A stretch of 64,000 nt of DNA from Neoarius graeffei (lineage: Eukaryota; Chordata; Actinopteri; Siluriformes; Ariidae): the NCBI RefSeq assembly GCF_027579695.1, contig NC_083578.1:5932460-5996459 (forward strand). The letters are read 5' to 3'. Shown in pieces: positions 10,439 through 20,022 of the stretch. Below the pieces are notes generated by a model. It made no database searches. It was given only the letters and a program-made list of their open reading frames with translations, and was not told where the DNA came from. The position numbers and the translations under genes were made by a program. The number at the start of each line of letters is the position of its first letter. The stretch's first letter is position 1.

Positions 10439-10559
10439 GCCTTTGTGTTGGGATATGAATGATAATTCATTAATCAATTAATTAATGAATATAAAGGAAG
10501 AAAAACAAGAAGACAGAGTCATCTATATCCCACGCCCTATAGACCAACTATAGCCCAAG
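10439..10559. other. Short unassigned spacer
   Basis: Contains TTAATTAATTAATG-type AT repeats. No gene was seen. Confidence 0.4.
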
Positions 10560-10916
10560 TTTCGTCTCGTCTCGTCTTCTTCCGCTTATCCAGGACCGGG
10601 TCGCGGAGGCAGCAGTCTAAGCATGGAAGCCCAAACTTCCCTTTCCCCAGACACCTCGGCCAGCTCCTCGGGAAGAACACCGAGGCGTTCCCAGGCCAGC
10701 CGAGAGACATAGTCCCTCCAGCGTGTCCTGGGTCTTCCCCGGGGCCTCCTCCCGGGGAGACATGCCTGGAACACCTCCCCAGGGAGGCGTCCAGGAGGCA
10801 TCCGAAAAAGATGCCCGAGCCACCTCAGCTGGTTCCTCTCGATGTGGAGGAGCAGCGGCTCTACTCCGAGCTCCTCCCGAGTGACTGTGCTTCTCAGCCC
10901 AAGTTTCAAGATATTA
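10560..10916 (-). pseudogene. 3' end of a non-LTR retrotransposon ORF2 (LINE), 5'-truncated
   Basis: The minus strand encodes the C-terminal end of a LINE reverse transcriptase ORF (RNQLRWLGHLFRMPPGRLPG, then GRRPRGRPRTRWRDYVSRLAW and a final LLPPRPGPG). Such a tail is dispersed in many fish genomes. Only this C-terminal part is present, as expected for 5'-truncated insertion. The clade was not assigned. The SINE at 10937 sits just beyond its 5' end. Confidence 0.75.
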
Positions 10917-10936
10917 TTTGTCATATTTTTCAAGTT

Positions 10937-11314
10937 GGGGCGGCACGGTGGTGTAGTGGTTAGCGCTGTCGCCTCACAGCAAGAAGGTCCTGGGTTCGAG
11001 CCCCGGGGCTGGCGAGGGCCTTTCTGTGTGGAGTTTGCATGTTCTCCCCGTGTCCGCGTGGGTTTTCTCCGGGTGCTCCGGTTTCCCCCACAGTCCAAAG
11101 ACATGCAGGTTAGGTTAACTGGTGACTCTAAATTGACCGTAGGTGTGAATGTGAGTGTGAATGGTTGTCTGTGTCTATGTGTTAGCCCTGTGATGACCTG
11201 GCGACTTGTCCAGGGTGTACCCCGCCTTTCGCCCATAGTCAGCTGGGATAGGCTCCAGCTTGCCTGCGACCCTGTAGAAGGATAAAGCGGCTAGAGATAA
11301 TGAGATGAGATGAG
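10937..11314 (+). mobile_element. tRNA-derived SINE (Mermaid-type), copy 1
   Basis: The head carries Pol III promoter boxes (GGTGTAGTGGTTAGCGC and GGGTTCGAGCC) and the tail ends in TGAGA repeats. A perfect 14-bp target duplication ATATTTTTCAAGTT lies at 10923-10936 and 11315-11328. Open readings through it on both strands are repeat artefacts. The family name is by general resemblance. Confidence 0.93.
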
Positions 11315-11549
11315 ATATTTTTCAAGTTCTGCTGCAGGAAACCAACCCGACCTCTTTACACTGACCTCAGCAGCCCATGGCATAAACCCACCAGATCTTT
11401 GGTCCAGGGGAGATAAAAATTAACATTTCTCACATTTCTTACTATCAAAAGGCACATGTACATTACTTAATCAACTCATACCAACTTTCAAGACCAAACC
11501 ACTCATAGTTTTCAAGTTCTGCTCCAGAAACAAAACCTACCCCTAAGAC

Positions 11550-12249
11550 CACCCACGTGCAATGAACCGGTGCTACAGGTGCTCTAGCCCCTGCCCCTTT
11601 TCTGTTTGCTGTCCAAAGTGCCCTTTTCATAGGGACTGTTTTGTTGTTGTTTTTTTTTTTTTAATATTTGTAAAAGATAAGTTAGCTCCAACATCAATAT
11701 TCTCTACAATTTGACAATAATATATGAAATTATAGATTTATAAAATAACATTTTTCTATGTAAATGCGAGCATCAATCCGTGACGTCATGCATTCAGTGA
11801 GCCTCCGTGCAGAAAGCGCATGCAGGCGGTTGACAGTGGGAGACAGTGCGAGGAACGGCATGGTAAGGTCACACTGAAAGTCTCCTTTCATTTCTTATCT
11901 GAACATGCAATATTGTGCAGCTTAGAACACAACAGTAAATGCGTAGGGTTGTTTATCATTTAATGAAGCCGCCTAGGCTATATTTAAACCGTTTGCTCCA
12001 TCCATTTCATTAACGTGGCAGATTCGGAAACTTTAGTTTGAACGACGGCGTTAATAACATATTCTAGCAGCTTCGAAAACTTAAGGCTGAATGACGACGT
12101 CCACAACATATTCTATCAAGACACACAGAATGTTCAGTTGCAATTGAAATTTAGTTTTGAATAAAGTTAACTTGTGTGAAAAATTTGTTTCAAGTGCCCT
12201 TTTTTGAATGTTGAGCCCCTGCCCCTCCAAAGGTCTTTGCACGGCCCTG
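11550..12249 (-). mobile_element. hAT-type MITE, copy 2 of 2
   Basis: Inverted relative to the copy at 4327-4964 and highly similar, with ends CACCCACGTGC and GCACGGCCCTG. The perfect 8-bp target duplication is CCTAAGAC (11542-11549 and 12250-12257). It carries about 60 extra bases near its right end, including a partial repetition of neighbouring sequence. Confidence 0.92.
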
Positions 12250-12609
12250 CCTAAGACTAACCTGAAAGACTGAGTCTGAAATTGTTTCCATGGAAACATG
12301 AAAAATTTAAATTTCTCAAATTTCTTAGTATGAAAAGGCACATCTACATCACCTTAACAACATGTATACCAAGTTTCAAATTCGTATCATGAATAGTTTT
12401 GGATATATGCTCCGGAAACGAACATTTCTCTTAGAAACTCAGTCAAAATCTATTTTTTATGTAAAATTTTGGAAAATACTTTTTTTCAAAAATAGCAAAG
12501 GGCACCAGTTCACATGTGGCTTGATATGTATACAAAGTTTCATGAAGATATCTTCAGTAGTTTTAAAGATATGGCGCAAAAAACAAAATGTGACCAGACG
12601 GATGGACGG

Positions 12610-13003
12610 AACCCGTTTCTATAAAAATATGAAAGAGAAAGATACACTGGATGAGAGAAAAACTGAAATAATCTCTGTAAAAATAATTATAAAAGTAAAA
12701 AAAATTTTCAAAAAAGATCAGAGACTGGACTGGAAAAGAAAAAAAACACAACAGTGAAGGGGAGTGCCATAAAGATGTGTGTGTGTGGCGGGGGGGGGGT
12801 AAAGCTGAGAAAATAAAAGGAGGTAATGAAAGGGAAATAAAAATCAGGAGATACTTTTCTTGGGGAAAATTTGATTGGATATGACGGTTTAATATATTTG
12901 CCAAATACACGCAATGTGAGTGGTAAGATGGCGGCCAGATGGCTTCGCTTGTCTCTACAGCGGGGAATAGGGTCTGAGCTCTCCAGATTTTATACAGAGC
13001 TCA
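12610..13003 (+). repeat. Repeat W, long copy (W2)
   Basis: Matches the minus strand of 4967-5335 (W1). It contains a G-run and TG repeat at 12777-12800 and the GTGAGTGGTAAGATGGCGGCC block at 12916. Family and origin are unknown. Confidence 0.6.
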
Positions 13004-13182
13004 GTGTGCAAAACACACAATATATTATCAAAATAATAAATTTATACACCTAGTGAAAGGAAGAAAAATATATTAATTACAAATGTATTCTACTGCTCGC
13101 CACGCTTTAACACCGGAAGTGAAGAAAAAAAGGGCAATATAAACATCCATTAGCATTCACATGTAGTAAAATATAGCAAGTA

Positions 13183-13563
13183 TCTCATCTCATCTTATTA
13201 TCTGTAGCCGCTTTATCCTGTTCTACAGGGTCGCAGGCAAGCTGGAGCCTATCCCAGCTGACTACGGGCGAAAGGCAGGGTACACCCTGGACAAGTCGCC
13301 AGGTCATCACAGGGCTGACACATAAACACAGACAACCATTCACACTCACATTCACACCTACGGTCAATTTAGAGTCACCAGTTAACCTAACCTGCATGTC
13401 TTTGGACTGTGGGGGAAACCGGAGCACCTGGAGGAAACCCACGCGGACACGGGAAGAACATGCAAACTCCACACAGAAAGGCCCTCGCCAGCCACGGGGC
13501 TCGAACCCGGACCTTCTTGCTGTGAGGCGACAGCGCTAACCACTACACCACCATGCCGCCCCC
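13183..13563 (-). mobile_element. tRNA-derived SINE (Mermaid-type), copy 2
   Basis: Full-length copy in reverse orientation, from TCTCATCTCATC to the GGCGGCATGGTGG head. No clear target duplication, so it is older or imprecisely inserted. Confidence 0.9.
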
Positions 13564-13726
13564 ATAACATGAAATAAGACTAAATAGAAACTCTGTTTAT
13601 GTATAATGATGTACATGTTTTATATCTGCAACAGATTCATGATTGTAGATTAACAACAGAGCAGAAAATACACTGTTCATCTCTCTCTTCAGAAACAAGG
13701 CGCAGGCGGGAGTGACGTCACATGCA

Positions 13727-13927
13727 CAGACATCCCAAGTCTCCCGGAAGTTCCGGGAGTCTCCTGCATATTGATAGTGGCTCCCTGATGCCCGCAAATT
13801 GGAGAATATCTCCTGGAATCTAGAGCATGCGAGCAAGGGCGTGCACGTGAAACATTAATGTCTGCATCGCACATATCATGGAGAGCGAGAGAGAGACTGC
13901 GTGTGTGCCTGTTTATGTAGCACATGG
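13727..13927. mobile_element. Small MITE, left part (split by the Ty3/gypsy element)
   Basis: Begins CAGACATCCCAA. The inverse, TTGGGATGTCTG, closes the right part at 19213. Without the 5.2-kb retrotransposon the MITE would be about 300 bp. CATGCA borders both outer ends (13721-13726 and 19214-19219), a 6-bp direct repeat. Confidence 0.75.
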
Positions 13928-14112
13928 TGAAGTGTTATTGTTGTGAATAAAGTGATTAAATGAGGAGGAGACTCGGAGATGAGTTTAACGATACTTTACT
14001 GAGGTACTAATTAGCTGATATATTACAGACACAGTGTTGCTACGCGGGCCCTGTTCTAGTGTAGATCACTCCGCGTAAGGGCAATATAGTCCCATAACAA
14101 CATACCACAACA
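13928..14112 (-). repeat. 3' LTR of the complete Ty3/gypsy element
   Basis: Starts TGAAGTGTTATTG and ends CCACAACA on the plus strand, matching 18920-19105. Confidence 0.95.
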
Positions 14113-14865
14113 TACCCCCCTGTTTAGCTTAAGAGACAATCCTAGAATAAGAGGAGATGCATAGCTGTGTAGCAAACATAACCATGAACTACATTAAATT
14201 AACTTCATAAGATTAAGCTTTGGTTACCATTAAATATTTCACTTAAACTCACATCAACACTATATCATGCAGTTATAGTTACTTGCTTTTCTGTAGGCTG
14301 AACATTTCAATTCACATGTCATTCATTCATGTTAGAATTACTTATTTCTTCTTTACTGTAGGCAAAAGGCAAATTATATATAAAAAAATTTTTCAATCGC
14401 CTAGTCATTTAAGGCCTATCATATCTCTCACAGTACTGATTCAGAAAGATAGTGGAATATTAATACTGAGTAAACATATTACTGCAAAGTTGTAAACATC
14501 TGTCAATCACTGTCAAATAACAAGAGGAACATATGTAAAAGAATATAGAAAACACATTTCAACAGTCATGTTCAATCTCTGAAAGTGAGCAAGAGTGAGT
14601 TATACTTGCTACTGGACATAGTCCCTGAAGTGTGCTGGCTTGACCACAGCCCTTCCGAAGCGTGTACGGGCTGGCTGAGGGTTGTTGGGGTCGGGGGTTT
14701 GACCTACAGGTTCACAGGATGGTGCAGTCTCTGTCTGTTCACTGTGACCCTCTCGGTGTCCACCCAGCATTTGTGGCACTGCCAGGTGTGTTCTGCTCAC
14801 AGTAGGTTGTTGTGTCTGTGTGGTGTGTGTGTTGTAAGGTCCATGCAGGTGGCTCCTGCAGCGCC
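14113..14865 (-). other. 3' end of pol and non-coding region of the Ty3/gypsy element
   Basis: After the long RNase H-integrase reading stops, about 300 bases still look like protein-coding decay, followed by AT-rich non-coding sequence up to the polypurine tract beside the LTR. Confidence 0.6.
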
Positions 14866-16566
14866 TCAGCATGTGTCCATTGGGTGTCTGGACGATGGCT
14901 CCTTACACTTCTGCTGGACGACTGCTGGGTGCCATGTCCTTCTCTCCTTGCTCCACACTGTCACGTGCTGTCCAGGCTGGAGTGGAGGTAGTTCTCTGCG
15001 GCAGCTACGGTCGTGGTGTTCTTTCATCACAGCTGCTCTGTGGGCCAGGTGCTGATGGTGTTGCTCTTTACCTGGATTTGCTCGGCTTGGCAGTAGGGTG
15101 GTGACAGGCCTACCAAAGAGCAGTTCTGCAGGTGAAGGCAGCTTGCTGTCGATGGGTGTTGCTCTGACTTGCAGCAAGGCAATGTGGAGGTCACTTTTGT
15201 TTTGCTGTGTCTTCTTGATGATGCCTTTGATGTGTCTGACCTGCCTTTCGATGAACCTGTTGCTTTTGGGGTAGTGGGGGGAGCTGGTAATGTGTGTGAT
15301 TCCCCACCTTTTCACAAATGCTTGGAAAGTCTGTCCCGTGTACTGTGGTCCGTTGTCTGTAAGGATTTTGTCTGGTCTTCCAAATAAAGACATGTAAGAC
15401 TGCATCTTTTGTGTGACTGCATGGCTGGATACTAGGGTAGGCATTTCATCAACAAGTGGGTATTTTGAGTATCTGTCTACAGTCAATAGATAGTGGCATC
15501 CGTTGATTTCAAACAGGTCAGAGGCTATAGACTGCCATGGTCTGGATGGTATCTCATGTGGCTTGAGAGGTTGTTTTGGGTTGGTGTCTTGGTGTTCAGC
15601 ACACACGCTGCACGATCTGCAAACTCTTTCAATGTCGTCATTCATTTTAATCCAATAGACACTATCTCTGGCCAGTTGGCGTGTTTTTTCTATGCCTTGG
15701 TGTGCTATGTGCAATTGTGTGAGAATGTCTGCAGTCATGGTGTCGGGGATGAGTTCCTGTCTGCCCTTGAAGATGACTCCTGACTCCGTGGCAAGTTCAT
15801 CTCTGAAGGACCAGTATGGACGTAGATCTTTAGGCAAGTCCTTGATGTTTTCAGGCCACCCCTGCTGAATGAGTTCTGTCAGTGCACGGAGCTTTGGATC
15901 GTCAGCAGTTTGGTTGTGCAGAGTGTCTTGTTTTTCAGGTGAAAAGTTTACAATGGTGATGGTGTGCCTCTCTGGATCTTCAAACTCTGTGTCGATGCCA
16001 TCTATCCTCTCATCCAGCTCGATGTCACCGTCGTTCTCGGGGTTTGGGAGTCGACTGAGGGTGTCTGCCAGGACCATTTCTGTGCCAGGTCGGTACTTCA
16101 CCTCGTAGTTGTAGCCTTGAGTCTTGATCAGCATACGTTGGAGTCGGGGTGGTGCAGCATGCAGTGCTTTCGAACAGATGGTGACAAGTGGCTTATGGTC
16201 TGTAATCACGGTGAATGACTTTCCGTACAGGTAAGTATGGTATCTCTGCATTCCATAAACAATTGCAAGCAGTTCACGCTCAATGTTGCTGTACCTGGAT
16301 TGGCAGTCAGTCAGGGTCTTTGATCCGAATGTGATGGGTCTGTTGTTCTGCACCAGTGCTATGCCAAGGCCTTTCTGTGATGCGTCTACTTCCAGTGTCA
16401 GGGGTATGCTGGTGTCGTAGTATTTCAGGCATGCGTCCTCTGTGATGGCAGATTTCAAGTCGTCGAAGCATTTTTGGTGGTCAGCTTCCCATATCCACAT
16501 GGCGTCATTTTTCAGCAGTCCTCTGAGTGTGCGCTTTCTCTGCGAACTTTGGTATGTATGTGGCAA
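14866..16566 (-). pseudogene. Ty3/gypsy RNase H and integrase
   Basis: A 566-codon minus-strand reading starts at the end of reverse transcriptase. It includes RNase H (LEVDASQKGLGIALVQ, YSNIERELLAIVYGMQRYH, ITDHKPLVTI), the integrase zinc domain (HIAHQGIEKTRQLARD ... CRSCSVC) and the catalytic core with D in ASDLFEING, D in LTDNGPQYTG and E in FIERQVRHIK. It then runs to a C-terminal domain (QPGQHVTVWS). The reading is long and clean, but it is out of frame with gag-protease-RT. Two single-base frame changes, near 16645 and 16530, separate them, so a full Pol is not made from this copy unless frameshifting intervenes. Confidence 0.9.
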
Positions 16567-16572
16567 GGTAGG

Positions 16573-18729
16573 TTAACATTCCCAAGAATCTGTGCAGTTC
16601 GTCTTTGTTCTGTGGTATTGGCATTTTCTGAATGTCTCTGATTTTTCAGGGTCTGGTTTTATGCCACTGTCTGTGTACATGTTGCCAAAGAATGAAATGT
16701 GGTTTTGTTTGATGACACACTTGTCACTGTTGAACACAATACCTGCCTCTGCAGCTTGCTCCATCAGCGCAGTCAGGTTCCTGTCGTGCTCCTCTTCATC
16801 CTTCCCGTAGATGACGATGTCATCGGCAATGCTGGCCACGCCTTGAAGTCCCTCCAGGATTTGGTCCATCTTGGCCTGGAAGAGATCCTGAGACACACTC
16901 AGTCCGAATGGCAGATGTTTCCAGCAGTACCTGCCGAAGGGAGTGCGGAACGTTGTCAGGATTTGTGACTCTTCATCCAGATGTATGGACCAATATCCTG
17001 CTTTCACGTCCAGCTTGCTGAAGATCTTTGCATTTGCGAATCTGGGATTCAGTTCCTCCACGGTGGGTATTTTGTGTGGGCATCTCTTCAGGCTGGCATT
17101 TAGTTTTTGTGGGTCAAGGCATATGCGTAGGGATCCGTCTTTCTTGGTGCTGTATGCAAGGCTGGAGCACCAATCGGTGTGGTGTTCTACTTTCCTCAGG
17201 GCATCTTGTGCAACAAGCTTGTTCAGTTCACCTTGGAGCTTGTCTTTAATGTGAATGCTGCATTTGCGTGGTGGGTCGATGAATGGTTCAGCGTCGGGCT
17301 TCAGGATGAGTTTTGCAGTTCCTTTGAAGTTTCCTATTTGGTCGAATTGGTTAGGGTATGCTCTCATGAGATCACTGCAGGTGGTTACTTTCAGGTGTTT
17401 TGTCTGTTGTCTGTCTTCCTTGCTGTTGTCAGTCTTTTGCTTTACAGTGTCCACATGCAGGGTGACAAGGTTCAGCAGTTCGCTTGTGGGTAGTCCAATT
17501 ACAGCTGGCCCTGGTACATCCACAACGTAGAACTTGGTGCTTACCCATCTGGAGTCCTTGTACTGGCACGGGATGTTGATGGTTCCGTAGCAAGGTATCT
17601 CATGTCCATTGTATGCTGAGAGCTTCATGTTGTTTTTCTTCAGCCGCTTGTATGCACTTGTGTCACTTCCGTACATCTGCCTGAATGTGCGCAGTGGAAG
17701 AGTGTTTCCTGATGCTCCTGTGTCAATTTTTAGACGAAGTGTGTGTCCATGACCTGGTACGTCGGGTGGTCTCACGTTGAGTGTTATGTAGGCTTCATCT
17801 CTAGGCGGGTTGCTGTTGATGCTGTGCATGCATTTTTCACTGATGGTGATAGAGTGGAATTGTTGCTGGTACATGTATTCATCCTCTGGGTCCTCACAGT
17901 CAACTACATTGACTCTGGCTCTGTGGTGTGGCTTGTATCTTCCCCTGGTTGCCTGGTGTTGTTTGTAGTGTTTGTTTGGTGGTGGATGGGACTTATTTCT
18001 CCGTGGAGTGGAGTCTGGCTTCTGTTGACGTCTGTTGTTTTTTCTGCAGCATCTCGCCCAGTGTCCCTTGGCGCAGCACGCAGAACACTTGTCATTGTAG
18101 GCAGGGCACTGACACAGCTGATGGCTTCTGCCGCAGTTCCGACATGTCCGTCCCCGGTGTATGGCGTGAACTTTTTCTGCAGTAGTCAGACCCAGCTGGT
18201 TCAACTGTTCATTGCCTGCCGATAGCGCTTCATATTTCCTCCCTTCTGTTAGCACTTCAGCCAAGGAGTAGCCTTGAGGTTTACTATACAGGTCATTCCT
18301 CAGTGCATCGTGTGGCGTACTGGCTATTACGAGCTCAATCAGACGTTCGTTCAGCTCAGCGTCAGTGAATTGGCATTTCAGCGCTAACATTCTGGCTCTA
18401 GTCACAAAGTCATCAATGTTTTCGTCGGCTCTCTGTCTGTACTGCATTAAATGAAGTCTGTGTATTCTAAAGTTCACATTCAATTTCAACTGACCTTCGA
18501 AAAACTTCCACAACTCATCAGGTTTCTTCTTATTCTCCTCACTGAGTCCACTAGCATTCAGTCTCTTTAGTCCTTCATCTCCGATCCCTCGGCATATTTT
18601 CCTCGCTTTTTTAGCTTCATCCACTATTTCCTCATCCTCTATATACAGACACATTTTCTGTTTGAAAAGAGAAATAGCCTCACTCAGATCCGGGTCGGAC
18701 CAGTTCATCGTTGGTAGATGTGATGCCAT
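16573..18729 (-). pseudogene. Ty3/gypsy Gag, protease and reverse transcriptase
   Basis: A 718-codon minus-strand reading starts at an ATG 190 bp inside the 5' LTR. It contains a capsid-like region (about 1-190), two cysteine/histidine knuckles (CRNCGRSHQLCQC near 196-208 and CSACCAKGHWARCC near 215-228), the protease active site DTGAS at about 336-340, and reverse transcriptase with ICLDPQKLNASLK, FSKLDVKAGYWSIHLDE and the catalytic box ADDIVIYG. The frame shifts in a short A/T run near 16645, after which the reading is unrelated sequence. Gag and RT are in one frame, so no gag-pol shift is needed here. Confidence 0.9.
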
Positions 18730-18919
18730 TCTTGTCCTCTCTCTGGTCTTGAGCTTGAACTGTTACCACTGTTAGCCACCTAGCTTGATCCCGCTAACCG
18801 CAGTAGCCTTTTCCCCCGTCAGGCGAAAAAAATTATCCTCGGACAATTTTACTGCAAACTTCCGTCGGCACGAAACAGTACTGCGTGGCATCGTAGGCGA
18901 TTGTTTTCCGCTGCCACCA

Positions 18920-19105
18920 TGAAGTGTTATTGTTGTGAATAAAGTGATTAAATGAGGACGAGACTCTGAGATGAGTTTAACGATACTTTACTGAGGTACT
19001 AAATTAGCTGATATATTACAGACACAGTGTTACTACGCGGGCCCTGTTCTAGTGTAGATCACTCCGCGTAAAGGTAATATAGTCCCATAACAACATACCA
19101 CAACA
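18920..19105 (-). repeat. 5' LTR of the complete Ty3/gypsy element
   Basis: Matches the LTR at 13928-14112 with about 97 percent identity. TG...CA ends. Confidence 0.95.
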
Positions 19106-19213
19106 CATGGTAGACAAAGAGCATCCTGATTGGTTTACAGACATCCCCCCCCCCATGGGAAAAAAGTCATGCGGCATCTCCCTGAAATGAGTTTCGGCAG
19201 GTTGGGATGTCTG
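19106..19213. mobile_element. Small MITE, right part
   Basis: Starts with the CATGG target duplication, includes a C-run, and ends TTGGGATGTCTG, the inverse of the left end at 13727. Confidence 0.75.
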
Positions 19214-19336
19214 CATGCAATACGTCAGAGATAGCAAGATGGGGGGGGGTTTCAAAACAGAGGTCAGTAGCTATAATCAAACAGTAGCTGTGTCCAAGGG
19301 TGTAACTTTGGGTCTACCACTGGGGGCGTTAAACTC

Positions 19337-19367
<31 letters not shown>

Positions 19368-20022
19368 TTGAATCATTTACTTGAGTAAAATGAATCATGC
19401 TAATTTGGCATTCTTGTATTAGAAATACATTGTGATACTTTTACTCTGATTTACTTAACGTAGTTGCAGCTGTGCACTTGACTATTTATACCACAATGAC
19501 ACAGTAGTTAATTCATAGTGTTTAAGCACTAGCTAGCAAGACTGTGGCAGCTTCCACTCAATTGATTTTGTGTGTGTGTGTTCACTATCTATGAAAAAAA
19601 AAACAAGAACTTAAAGATTAATCAATTGCATCACTGTATTGACACCAATAAACTACACACAGCAAATGTCTTATGCACAATTCATGACAACACTCAATAC
19701 ATCACACAGTACAGGGTGGCACACTGGAGTGCAGCTTGCATCTCTGTTCTGAACATGGCAAACTAATTTTACATATTGGTGGGCATCACCAGTTCAAACT
19801 AACAAAATCCAAATGGGATTTGTATTTTCATGAAAGCATGAAAATACAAAAGTAGGCCTATCTGTGAATCACATATTAATGTATGTTACAACATATTAGG
19901 CTGCAACTTAACACACATACCATACCATGCCAAGTATTTGACTAAAATAAACAGGATGCCATACTGATGTCTATTCTGCCAGTAACTATACTACTAGCAG
20001 ACTATAGATATTGTTGGGCAAT
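19214..20022. other. Probable 3' flank of the hAT transposon
   Basis: Non-coding, AT-rich, with a (TTTA)n run at 19337-19370. CAAGGGTGTAACTTTGGG at 19298 looks like a hAT-type terminus pointing towards the transposase gene. The matching end on the other side was not found. Confidence 0.4.

Larger units (their letters stand above)
13928..19105 (-). mobile_element. Complete Ty3/gypsy LTR retrotransposon
   Basis: Two LTRs of 185 and 186 bp enclose gag, protease, reverse transcriptase, RNase H and integrase in the standard Ty3 order on the minus strand. A 5-bp target duplication CATGG flanks it (13923-13927 and 19106-19110). A purine tract GGGGGG lies beside the left LTR (14115-14120 region), and a TGG-starting primer site (TGGTGGCAGCGG) beside the right LTR. 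The LTRs differ at about five bases plus one indel, so insertion is fairly recent. Two frame changes near 16.5-16.65 kb break the polyprotein. Confidence 0.95.

Noticed and set aside
10960-11010. Possible tRNA genes at the SINE heads (also at 36736)
   Set aside because: They have Pol III boxes but no proper cloverleaf, and are followed by SINE bodies with target duplications.
10842-11285. Open reading of 147 codons, and similar ones at 13185-13570, 25211-25468, 53205-53751, 54822-55235 and 56248-56778
   Set aside because: They run through SINE copies on both strands. The same peptides recur wherever the SINE occurs, and no domain is present.
14585-18225. Many plus-strand ORFs of 70-160 codons
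   Set aside because: They are opposite-strand shadows of the Ty3/gypsy gag-pol readings.
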